Shown piece by piece: positions 33,989 to 41,750 of a stretch of 64,000 nucleotides of DNA (position 1 is the first letter of the stretch; every line of letters starts with the position of its first letter). The notes under the pieces were generated by a model. It saw only the letters and a program-made list of their open reading frames with translations, did not search any database and was not told the DNA's origin. This DNA comes from Flavobacteriaceae bacterium (lineage in GTDB: Bacteria; Bacteroidota; Bacteroidia; Flavobacteriales; Flavobacteriaceae). The stretch lies in assembly GCA_021739635.1 (NCBI GenBank), contig JAIPBH010000012.1, positions 62,001-126,000 of the forward strand. The letters are read 5' to 3'. A program made the position numbers and the translations under genes.

Positions 33989-34126
33989 TTAATGGCAGCC
34001 ACAGTCATCATCTCCACCACATTTTTTTTTAGAAGTCTTAGCTTTAAAGAAGAATTTTTTAACAAGAAAATATAGTGCTAAAAAAATAGCAATTCCAACT
34101 AAAATATTTTGAATAATAGTGTTCAT
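33989..34126 (-). CDS. FeoB-associated Cys-rich membrane peptide
   Basis: This 45-residue frame is too short for most gene callers. Its first 22 residues form one membrane helix (MNTIIQNILVGIAIFLALYF), followed by a basic linker and a cysteine/histidine tail (CGGDDDCGCH) with Cys36, Cys42, Cys44 and His45. The layout, short TM plus metal-binding CxC tail, is that of the FeoB-associated Cys-rich membrane protein family, usually encoded beside feoB. It follows feoB by 41 bp on the same strand. The role is thought to be assistance of ferrous iron transport, perhaps metal handling at the FeoB exit side; the exact mechanism is not known. Confidence 0.85.
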   Translation of the reverse strand: MNTIIQNILVGIAIFLALYFLVKKFFFKAKTSKKKCGGDDDCGCH

Positions 34127-34167
34127 ATGAATTTTGTCGAGTATAGTGCTAATTCCTTAACGTAAAT

Positions 34168-36267
34168 CTATTTTAAAATTTGAAAAGCTATTAAGGCAAC
34201 TACATATGCAAAGGCACTCATAATTGTTAATTGTAAAACAGGCCATTTCCAACTATTGGTTTCACGTTTTACAACGGCTAATGTACTCATACATTGCATT
34301 GCAAACGCATAGAAAAGTAGTAATGATATTCCGGATGCAAAATTAAATAATGGTCCGCCAAGAATAGGATTTACTTCTCCTGCCATTCTATTTTTTATAG
34401 TGTCTTCATCATCATTTCCAACGCTATAAATAGTAGCCAAGGTTCCAACAAATACTTCACGAGCTGCAAAACTACTAACTATGGCAATACCAATTTTCCA
34501 ATCGTAACCCAAAGGTCTTATTATGGGTTCAATAGCTCGTCCTGTAATTCCAATAAATGAATGTTCTAATTTATGAGAAGCAATTTTTTGTTGTAATTCT
34601 TCAGAAGTTAAATTTTGATTAGAATAAGCTTTTTTGGTAATTTCTTCAGCATTATTAAAATCTTTTCCTGGACCAAACGAAGCCAAAAACCAAAGCACAA
34701 TTGAAATGGCTAAAATAATTTTACCTGCACCAAACACAAACGATTTTGTTTTTTCTAAAACTGTCAATACCACATTTTTTAATAATGGTAATTTATAGTT
34801 TGGCATTTCTACCACAAAAAATGTTTTACTTTTAATTTTAAGGATTTTGTTTAAAATATATGCTGAAAAAACAGCGGTACCAAACCCTAAAAGGTATAAA
34901 AACATTAAGGTTAAAGCTTGATAGCTAAGGCCAATAAAACGCCCTTCGGGTATAATAAGTGATATGATAATTAAATACACAGGAAGACGCGCAGAGCAGG
35001 TTATAAATGGCGTAACTAAGATGGTTATTAAGCGTTCTTTCCAGTTTTCAATATTTCTGGTTGCCATAATAGCTGGAATGGCACAAGCAGTTCCTGAAAT
35101 AAGTGGGACAATGCTTTTTCCGCTAAGCCCAAATCGTCGCATAATTCGGTCCATTAAAAATACAACACGACTCATATAGCCACTTTCTTCAAGCACTGAA
35201 ATAAATAAGAATAAAAAAGCAATTTGAGGTATAAAAATAACAATACCACCAAGACCAGGAATAATACCTTCAGTTAATAAGCTAGTAAAGGCGCCAACGG
35301 GTAATTGGTTTTTTGTCCATTCGCTAAACGAAGCAAAGGCACTATCAATAAAATCCATAGGAACACTTGACCAATCATAAATGGCTTGAAAAATAGTCAA
35401 AAGAATCACAAAAAAAATGGCATAGCCCCAAATTTTATGAGTTATAATTCTATCAAATGTCATTCTTAAATCTTTGGCATTGGCTACATCAATGGTTTGT
35501 CCTTTTTTAAGAACATCATTAATGAATTGATAGCGTTTTATAGTTTCTTTTTGCTGTAAGCGTTTTAAATCGTTTTTTGATTTGGTTTTAAAATTAGCTA
35601 CAGCATCAATTTCATTTCTATCGGTTTTACCAAAATTAACATCTTGGGTAATAACCAACCAAAGTTTATAGATAAGTTGATTTGGGAATGTACTTTGTAA
35701 GTTTTCAAAATAAGCTGGATCAATTTCTGAAAGATTGATACAATGACTAATTGAAAGATCTTTATAATTAGAAATCAAGGTTTTCAATCTGTCAATTCCT
35801 TGATTTTTACGTGTGCTTACTAAAGCAATTTTAGTTTTAAGATGCGTTTCAAGATATTCTAAATCAAGAGAAATTCCTTTGTAGGCCATTCTATCTGCCA
35901 TATTAATAACAAGAATGGTTGGTATTTCTAAATCTTTAATTTGTGTATATAGTAAAAGATTTCTTTTTAAATTTTCAACGTCGCTAACTACTACAGCTAA
36001 GTCTGGGAAATCTTTATCATTTTTATTTAAAAGTAATTCAATAACTACGTTTTCATCAAGTGATGAAGCGTTTAAACTGTAAGTTCCAGGTAAATCAATA
36101 ATGTGAGCTTTTACGCCACGAGGTAATTTGCAAACACCTTCTTTTTTTTCAACAGTAATTCCTGGATAGTTACCAACTTTTTGGTTTAAGCCTGTTAAAG
36201 CATTAAATACAGATGTTTTCCCTGTGTTTGGATTTCCTATTAAGGCAACATTGATTTGTTTACTCAT
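34168..36267 (-). CDS. feoB: Ferrous iron transporter FeoB
   Basis: FeoB imports Fe2+ across the inner membrane. The 699-residue protein has an N-terminal G domain with G1 GNPNTGKT (11-18), G3 DLPGTYS (58-64), and G4 NMAD (122-125). The helical insertion domain follows, then the Gate regions and core membrane domain with GRIIGLSY-like and GEVNPILGGPLF motifs. The conserved VPLISGTACAIPAIMATRNI and FITCSARLPVYLIIIS segments mark the two Gate domains. It is preceded by feoA (3-bp gap) and followed by the Cys-rich peptide, forming a standard feoA-feoB-feoC-like operon. No FeoB truncation is seen. Confidence 0.97.
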   Translation of the reverse strand: MSKQINVALIGNPNTGKTSVFNALTGLNQKVGNYPGITVEKKEGVCKLPRGVKAHIIDLPGTYSLNASSLDENVVIELLLNKNDKDFPDLAVVVSDVENLKRNLLLYTQIKDLEIPTILVINMADRMAYKGISLDLEYLETHLKTKIALVSTRKNQGIDRLKTLISNYKDLSISHCINLSEIDPAYFENLQSTFPNQLIYKLWLVITQDVNFGKTDRNEIDAVANFKTKSKNDLKRLQQKETIKRYQFINDVLKKGQTIDVANAKDLRMTFDRIITHKIWGYAIFFVILLTIFQAIYDWSSVPMDFIDSAFASFSEWTKNQLPVGAFTSLLTEGIIPGLGGIVIFIPQIAFLFLFISVLEESGYMSRVVFLMDRIMRRFGLSGKSIVPLISGTACAIPAIMATRNIENWKERLITILVTPFITCSARLPVYLIIISLIIPEGRFIGLSYQALTLMFLYLLGFGTAVFSAYILNKILKIKSKTFFVVEMPNYKLPLLKNVVLTVLEKTKSFVFGAGKIILAISIVLWFLASFGPGKDFNNAEEITKKAYSNQNLTSEELQQKIASHKLEHSFIGITGRAIEPIIRPLGYDWKIGIAIVSSFAAREVFVGTLATIYSVGNDDEDTIKNRMAGEVNPILGGPLFNFASGISLLLFYAFAMQCMSTLAVVKRETNSWKWPVLQLTIMSAFAYVVALIAFQILK

Positions 36268-36270
36268 TTG

Positions 36271-36495
36271 CTACCTTTTAATTAAAATATGCATAGCCGT
36301 TTCTTTTCTTATGGCTAAATGCGTACCATTAATGTTTAAGTACATAGGATCATGAAAAGGTGCAACCTGAACTAACTCTACATAATTTCCAGGCAAACAT
36401 CCCATTTCTAAAAGTTTTAAAGGAATGTGAATGGATGAAACATCTGTAATAATGCAACGTTCTCCTTTTTTTATGTTAGCTAAAGTATTTTCCAA
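36271..36495 (-). CDS. feoA: Ferrous iron transport protein FeoA
   Basis: FeoA is a 74-residue SH3-like cytosolic partner of FeoB. The pattern is typical: an N-terminal KKGERCIITDVSS, a central LKLLEMGCLPGNYVELVQVA (GxxPG turn), and a C-terminal TAMHILIK strand carrying the usual ALR/ILI ending. It precedes feoB with a 3-bp gap. A -7 box TACATTTG on the minus strand lies at 36529-36522, 26 bp upstream of the start. An iron-regulated promoter is expected, but I found only a poor TTTAG-like match there. Confidence 0.93.
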   Translation of the reverse strand: MENTLANIKKGERCIITDVSSIHIPLKLLEMGCLPGNYVELVQVAPFHDPMYLNINGTHLAIRKETAMHILIKR

Positions 36496-36521
36496 GCTTA
36501 TTTAGATTGATTTTAAAGAAG

Positions 36522-36529
36522 CAAATGTA
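36522..36529 (-). promoter_or_regulatory. -7 box of feoAB
   Basis: TACATTTG matches TAnnTTTG. No convincing -33 TTG is seen at the usual distance, consistent with a regulated promoter. Confidence 0.5.
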
Positions 36530-36567
36530 ATGTAAAATTTTAGGGTAAAAAAATAGTAATTAAAAAA

Positions 36568-37242
36568 CTATTTAACCGGTTCTTTTTTAAGAATTTTTAT
36601 GTCATCAAGCAACCTATTGATATCATCTGGATTGGTTCCATCATAAAATCCTCTTATTTGTCGCTTTTTGTCTATTAGCATAAAGTTTTCAGTATGAACC
36701 ATATCAAAAGGACCACCATCACCATTATCTTTTACGGCTAAATAACTTTTTCTAGCCAATTTATAGATTTGTTTTTTATCGCCAGTTACTAAATTCCACT
36801 TAGAGTCTACAACGCCTTTTTCAATGGCATATCGCTTTAATTGAGCAGCTGTATCAATTTCTGGAGTTACTGAATGTGATAGCAACATAACTTCGGCATC
36901 GTTTAAAATTTCTTTTTGAATATCTACCATATTACTTGTCATTATTGGGCAAATAGTTTGGCAAGTTGTAAAAAAGAAATCAGCCACATAAATTTTATCC
37001 TTGTAATCATCTTGAGTAATGGTTTTTCCATTTTGATTGATAAGACTGAAGTCTGCTATTTTATGATATTTTTTTTGATACTGAATGGTGCTATCAACTA
37101 ATTCTGCGCTAACCATTGCTGGTTGATAAATGGGTAAAGGTTGATACACATTTAACTTATTATAAATGATTGAAATAATAACTATTGAGATTATTAAAAA
37201 AACAATGGCGAACCTCTTATAGTCCTTAAAAAATGAAAGCAT
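36568..37242 (-). CDS. SCO1/SenC-family protein
   Basis: This 224-residue protein has one N-terminal membrane anchor (about 10-30) and a thioredoxin-like SCO domain. The copper-binding and redox site CxxxC is TCQTICPIMTSN, with the conserved distal His in DMVHTENFMLID. SCO proteins carry copper to, or reduce cysteines of, cytochrome c oxidase CuA or act as redox chaperones. It lies upstream of feoA on the same strand with 72 bp between, including a separate feoA -7 box, so it may be a separate unit. No cytochrome oxidase genes are in view. Confidence 0.93.
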   Translation of the reverse strand: MLSFFKDYKRFAIVFLIISIVIISIIYNKLNVYQPLPIYQPAMVSAELVDSTIQYQKKYHKIADFSLINQNGKTITQDDYKDKIYVADFFFTTCQTICPIMTSNMVDIQKEILNDAEVMLLSHSVTPEIDTAAQLKRYAIEKGVVDSKWNLVTGDKKQIYKLARKSYLAVKDNGDGGPFDMVHTENFMLIDKKRQIRGFYDGTNPDDINRLLDDIKILKKEPVK

Positions 37243-37416
37243 TTTAATGAAGATAAAAATTAATATTGATACAAAAATACAACACTATTAATCTAAAATA
37301 AGTATTTTTATGAATGAAAAATTGCGCTATGAAATACCCGATAACAAAAATTTTCAAACTAATCGAAAATAATTATTTGGGTATTGCATCTCACCTCTAA
37401 CAAAAAATATAAACAG

Positions 37417-39363
37417 ATGAAAAAAATCATTCTTATAAATATCCTATTATCATTTTTAACAATACACGGGCAAGATTTTCAAAAAGATTTTGATGCCATT
37501 GTTCAAGCAGAATCTAATTCAGCCAAACAATTATTGAATTTTAAGGCCAATATTAATACAGGAAATTATGATGTAACGTACCATAAATTAGAGTTTTCCT
37601 TAAATCCAACAACTCCTTTTATAAATGGTTTAGTAACTACTCATTTTATAGCAAAAGAAAATATGACCCAAATTACGTTTGATCTGGCTGATAATATGAT
37701 AGTGTCTCAAGTCATGCAAAATGGAAATGCACTTTCTTTTGTTCAAAACGCCAATGATGAGTTGGTAATAACATTATTTTCAACAGTAAATTTAGGTAAT
37801 ACAGGAATTTTAGAAATCACCTATTCAGGAAACCCAATTAGTTCTGGTTTTGGTTCTTTTGAGCAAAGTACACATGGTGTTGATTCAGACCCTATAATTT
37901 GGACATTATCTGAGCCTTACGGCGCAAAAGGATGGTGGCCATGTAAGCAAGATTTAAATGATAAAATTGACAATATAGATGTATATATAACTACACCACA
38001 ATTTAATCCTTCTTTAAAAGAATATATAGCTGTTTCTAATGGTTTAGAGCAAAGCCTAGTAATAAATGGTGGTTTTAAAACAACACATTTTAAGCACCAA
38101 TATCCCATTCCTGCTTATTTAATTGCTGTAGCTGTCACAAATTATAATGTGTATTCACATACGGTTGCAAATAATGGGTCGCCTTTTGATATTGTAAATT
38201 ATGTATATCCAGAAAATTTATCTGCCCAAACAAGTACTCCTGTAACGGTTGATATTATGAATTTATACACTAATTTATTTGAAGAATATCCATTTGCTTC
38301 AGAAAAATATGGGCATGCACAATTTGGTTGGGGCGGAGGCATGGAACATACAACGGTTTCATTTATGGGTAGTTTTGGCAGAAATTTAATAGCACATGAG
38401 TTGGCGCATCAATGGTTTGGAGATAAAATTACTTGTGGAAGTTGGAAAGATATTTGGTTAAATGAAGGATTTGCAACTTATTTATCTGGTTTAGTTGTAG
38501 AAAATTTAGACGGCAATGCTTCATTTATAAACTGGAAACAACAACTTAATACGTCAATAACTTCGCAAACAACTGGAGCTGTATATTTGGCAGATTCAGA
38601 TACAACAAGTGTAAACAGAATTTTTGACGGAAGGCTTTCTTATAATAAAGGAGCTATGGTGTTGCATATGCTAAGGAAAAAATTAGGAGATACTCAGTTT
38701 TTTCAGGGAATGCTAAATTATTTAAGTGATGCAAATTTAGCTTACAATTATGCTAAAACACCAGATTTTATGGGAGTTATGTCTAGTTCTAGTGGTGTAA
38801 ATTTAACCGAGTTTTTTAATGATTGGGTTTATAATCAAGGCTACCCAAGTTATTCTATACATTGGGATCAACCCAATGCAAATCAAATACGATTGGTTTT
38901 AAATCAAACACAAAGTGACCCTGGAAATTCGGTAAGTTTTTTTGAAGCTCCGGTTCCAATCAGGATTCATGGTACAGGCGGAGAGGTTTTAAATCTAGTT
39001 TTGAATAATACAACTAATGGACAAGAATTTCTTGAACCAGTAACATTTACAGTGAGTTCAATAGAATTTGACCCAGAAGCAGATTTAATTTCAAAAAATA
39101 ATACAATTACTTTAAGTTCAGGTAATTTTCAACCAGATGTAAGTTTTAATATATACCCAAACCCAGTTTCAACAAGTGTTTATGTTAAAAAATCAAACAC
39201 CATTCAAGTCTATCGTTTTAAAATGTTTGACATTTTAGGTCAATTGCTAAAAGATGAAAACTATCAAGACGTCATTGATGTAAGCAAATTGTCTCCAGGG
39301 CTACATTTTATCCGTTTTGAAACCAACAATGGCTTTATTCATAAAACATTGTTAAAACAATAA
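37417..39363 (+). CDS. Secreted M1-family metallopeptidase with T9SS sorting tail
   Basis: I start at the ATG at 37417 (648 residues), where a signal peptide begins (MKKIILINILLSFLTIHG). The aminopeptidase catalytic zinc site HELAHQWFGDK (His327, His331) and the downstream Glu350 in WLNEGFATYLSG are separated by the M1 family's 18 residues. The substrate-binding GxMEN is replaced by GGGMEH (306-311), so the free amino-terminus binding may differ from a classical aminopeptidase. The last 80 residues (NIYPNPVSTSVYVKKS onward, ending GFIHKTLLKQ) are a type A T9SS sorting domain, so the protein is exported through the outer membrane. Confidence 0.93.
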   Translation: MKKIILINILLSFLTIHGQDFQKDFDAIVQAESNSAKQLLNFKANINTGNYDVTYHKLEFSLNPTTPFINGLVTTHFIAKENMTQITFDLADNMIVSQVMQNGNALSFVQNANDELVITLFSTVNLGNTGILEITYSGNPISSGFGSFEQSTHGVDSDPIIWTLSEPYGAKGWWPCKQDLNDKIDNIDVYITTPQFNPSLKEYIAVSNGLEQSLVINGGFKTTHFKHQYPIPAYLIAVAVTNYNVYSHTVANNGSPFDIVNYVYPENLSAQTSTPVTVDIMNLYTNLFEEYPFASEKYGHAQFGWGGGMEHTTVSFMGSFGRNLIAHELAHQWFGDKITCGSWKDIWLNEGFATYLSGLVVENLDGNASFINWKQQLNTSITSQTTGAVYLADSDTTSVNRIFDGRLSYNKGAMVLHMLRKKLGDTQFFQGMLNYLSDANLAYNYAKTPDFMGVMSSSSGVNLTEFFNDWVYNQGYPSYSIHWDQPNANQIRLVLNQTQSDPGNSVSFFEAPVPIRIHGTGGEVLNLVLNNTTNGQEFLEPVTFTVSSIEFDPEADLISKNNTITLSSGNFQPDVSFNIYPNPVSTSVYVKKSNTIQVYRFKMFDILGQLLKDENYQDVIDVSKLSPGLHFIRFETNNGFIHKTLLKQ

Positions 39364-39388
39364 TGAAGACTTATTATGTTTTTTAAAG

Positions 39389-39420
39389 TTGCTTTAAAAG
39401 CTTACTTTTGTGCGATTATA
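39389..39420 (+). promoter_or_regulatory. Promoter of rseP
   Basis: TTG (39389-39391) and TACTTTTG (39413-39420) are 21 bp apart, matching the Bacteroidetes consensus. The start codon is 20 bp downstream. Confidence 0.7.
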
Positions 39421-39440
39421 AAAAAATTGATTGAAAACAT

Positions 39441-40787
39441 ATGGAGTTTGTTATTAAAATATCTCAATTTTTATTGAGCCTTTCTTTGCTTATAGTATTA
39501 CATGAATTTGGGCATTTTATACCAGCAAAAGCATTTAAAACTCGAGTTGAAAAGTTTTATTTATTTTTTGATGTCAAGTTTTCTTTGTTTAAAAAGAAAA
39601 TAGGAGATACAGTTTACGGAATTGGTTGGTTACCACTTGGAGGTTATGTAAAAATCTCAGGAATGATTGATGAAAGTATGGATACCGAACAAATGGCTCA
39701 AGAACCACAGCCGTGGGAATTCCGTTCAAAACCAGCATGGCAACGATTAATTATTATGTTAGGTGGAGTTACTGTAAACTTTATTTTGGCAATAGTCATT
39801 TACATAGGAATGAGTTATTATTATGGAGACAAGTTTCTTCCAAATAATAATATTAAAGACGGCCTTTTAATTGAAAACACAGTAGCAAATAAAGCAGGGT
39901 TATTAACAGGCGATAAAATTATAGCAGTTGATGGTGATACCATTGAAACCTTTTCTGAAATTTCTGAAAAAGTATTATTTGGCAAAAAAATAACTATTGA
40001 AAGAGATGGCGAACAATCAACAGTAACAATGCCCGAAGATTTTTTATCGCAATTAATAGATTCAAAACAAAAAGGGCTTGTAGATTTAAGAACACCATTT
40101 GCCATTGTTGAAGTTCCAGATTCTTCTCAAAATAAAAATAGTGGTATTAAAAAAGGAGACATCATTATTGGTTTAAATGATTATAAAACAAAATACGCTG
40201 ATGAAGTTAAAAGCGCTTTAGAGACTTTTAAAGGACAACAAGTACAAGCCACAATACTAAGAGACAGAAAAGAAACAACTTTGCCGTTAAACATTAGTAA
40301 TGAAGGCAAATTAGGTTTAATATATGCCGCAGGCTCAACGCCTGAAACATTAGAGGCTTTAGGATATTATAAATTTGAAACTAAAGAGTACGGCTTTTTT
40401 GAGTCATTTCCTGTAGGCTTAAATAAAGCTTATGAAAAAGTAGATTCGTATATCACACAATTTAAGGCCATTTTCACACCAAGTACAGGAGCTTATAAAG
40501 GTGTTGGCGGATTTAAAGCGATTTACGATATATTCCCTGATTTTTGGAATTGGCAAGTATTTTGGAGCATCACAGCATTTTTATCCATTATGTTAGGTGT
40601 TTTAAATTTATTACCAATACCAGCGCTAGATGGAGGACACGTCATGTTTTTATTATATGAAATGATTTCTGGAAGAAAACCAGGAGACAAGTTTATGGAG
40701 TATGCGCAAATGGTTGGTTTTGTGATATTAATAGCGTTAGTTTTATTTGCTAATGGCAATGATATTTTTAAGGCTATTTTTAATTAA
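39441..40787 (+). CDS. rseP: Site-2 protease RseP
   Basis: RseP is an intramembrane zinc protease that cleaves anti-sigma factors and leftover signal peptides. The 448-residue protein has HEFGH (His21, Glu22, His25) in the first TM helix, two PDZ domains (about 125-185 with ENTVANKAGLLTGDKIIAVD and about 205-285 with NKNSGIKKGDIIIGL), and a C-terminal LLPIPALDGGHVMFLL with the third zinc ligand. FYLFFDVKFSLFKKKIGDTV marks the membrane-adjacent loop of the family. It has its own consensus promoter and is followed by the tRNA-Asn gene. Confidence 0.96.
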   Translation: MEFVIKISQFLLSLSLLIVLHEFGHFIPAKAFKTRVEKFYLFFDVKFSLFKKKIGDTVYGIGWLPLGGYVKISGMIDESMDTEQMAQEPQPWEFRSKPAWQRLIIMLGGVTVNFILAIVIYIGMSYYYGDKFLPNNNIKDGLLIENTVANKAGLLTGDKIIAVDGDTIETFSEISEKVLFGKKITIERDGEQSTVTMPEDFLSQLIDSKQKGLVDLRTPFAIVEVPDSSQNKNSGIKKGDIIIGLNDYKTKYADEVKSALETFKGQQVQATILRDRKETTLPLNISNEGKLGLIYAAGSTPETLEALGYYKFETKEYGFFESFPVGLNKAYEKVDSYITQFKAIFTPSTGAYKGVGGFKAIYDIFPDFWNWQVFWSITAFLSIMLGVLNLLPIPALDGGHVMFLLYEMISGRKPGDKFMEYAQMVGFVILIALVLFANGNDIFKAIFN

Positions 40788-40806
40788 AAGTTTTTTAAAT
40801 ATTATA

Positions 40807-40837
40807 TTTGTAGTAATTAAAAATATATATATATTTG
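40807..40837 (+). promoter_or_regulatory. Promoter of tRNA-Asn
   Basis: TTTG (40807-40810) and TATATTTG (40830-40837) are 19 bp apart, an exact match to the Bacteroidetes -33/-7 consensus. A second TATATTTG at 40803-40810 overlaps the -33 element. The tRNA begins 26 bp after the -7 box. Confidence 0.75.
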
Positions 40838-40863
40838 CGCTCGCAAAAGCGAAAAGATAACAC

Positions 40864-40937
40864 TCCTCCTTAGCTCAGTTGGTTAGAGCATTTGACTGTT
40901 AATCAAAGGGTCCTTGGTTCGAGCCCAAGAGGGGGAG
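40864..40937 (+). tRNA. tRNA-Asn (GTT)
   Basis: The 74-nt cloverleaf has a 7-bp acceptor stem TCCTCCT/AGGGGGA (one G-T pair), a D arm GCTCAGTTGGTTAGAGC, an anticodon arm TTTGA-CTGTTAA-TCAAA, a 5-nt variable loop and a T arm with TTCGAGC. The anticodon GTT is at 40898-40900. The 3' CCA is not encoded, so it must be added by CCA-transferase. Confidence 0.97.
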
Positions 40938-40946
40938 CTTATTAAG

Positions 40947-40979
40947 AAAAAGACTTACATGAAAATGTAGGTCTTTTTT
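40947..40979 (+). terminator. Terminator of tRNA-Asn
   Basis: AAAAAGACTTACAT / ATGTAGGTCTTTTT is a 14-bp stem (one G-T pair) with a GAAA tetraloop and a T tail, 10 bp after the tRNA. Confidence 0.92.
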
Positions 40980-41046
40980 AGTTTATAGCAAACAAACAAC
41001 ATTTTTTATATTAAATTTAAAAGCATTAATCAAAAAAGCTAGACTA

Positions 41047-41733
41047 ATGTATTCAAATCTTGATAATCCTATTTGGAATGCCCTTATATCTAGAGATAAA
41101 GAGTATAATATAGGTAATAGTAATTTTGCGTTTTTTGATGAAGAAGTGGCTCCATTTATAGGGTTGCCAATTTGGAATGAAAGTAATCAAAAAGAATTAT
41201 TTAATTATGTTCCCAATAATCGCTCATGGTTTTTATTAATAGGTGACGAAGTAGAATTTATTAATGAAATAGACATTGTTTTTTCATTACCACTTTATCA
41301 ATTAACATGCAATAATCTTATTAAACCAAAAGAACCTAAAGAAGAAATTGATATTTTTCCTTTAAATAAAAGTAATGTAGATGAAATGATAGCCCTTACT
41401 CAGCTTACTAAACCGGGTCCATTTACCAAAAAGACCATAGAGTTTGGTGGCTATTATGGAATATTTGAAAATGGCAATTTAGTAGCTATGGGTGGCGAAA
41501 GGCTGCATGTTGATAAATTTACAGAGATTAGTGCCATTTGTACACATCCAAACTATCAAGGTTTAGGATATGCCGCTAAAATGACTCATTATTTGGCATC
41601 TGCTGTTATTAAAAAAGGTGAAATACCTTTTCTACACGTTCGCCATGATAATATAAAGGCTATAGAACTGTATAAAAAGTTAGGTTTTGAAATCAGAAAG
41701 AAAATCTATTTTTATATTCTTAAAAAAAAATAG
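41047..41733 (+). CDS. GNAT-family N-acetyltransferase
   Basis: This 228-residue protein has an unusual 120-residue N-terminal region and a C-terminal GNAT fold (about 125-228). The acetyl-CoA signature is ICTHPNYQGLGYAAKMTHYL (the Q-x-x-G-x-G/A loop is QGLGYA) followed by FLHVRHDNIKAIELYKKLGF, a hallmark of FR47-like acetyltransferases. The substrate is unknown. It has no partner gene: the tRNA is upstream and a GH13 gene runs convergently. Confident for fold, not for function. Confidence 0.88.
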   Translation: MYSNLDNPIWNALISRDKEYNIGNSNFAFFDEEVAPFIGLPIWNESNQKELFNYVPNNRSWFLLIGDEVEFINEIDIVFSLPLYQLTCNNLIKPKEPKEEIDIFPLNKSNVDEMIALTQLTKPGPFTKKTIEFGGYYGIFENGNLVAMGGERLHVDKFTEISAICTHPNYQGLGYAAKMTHYLASAVIKKGEIPFLHVRHDNIKAIELYKKLGFEIRKKIYFYILKKK

Positions 41734-41750
41734 AAAGTCTCATAGATTAA

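Noticed and set aside
36496-36560. A TTTAG-N6-CTAAA operator upstream of feoA
   Set aside because: Only a poor match (TTTAG-ATTGAT-TTTAA) is present, so membership of the DtxR regulon is not supported.
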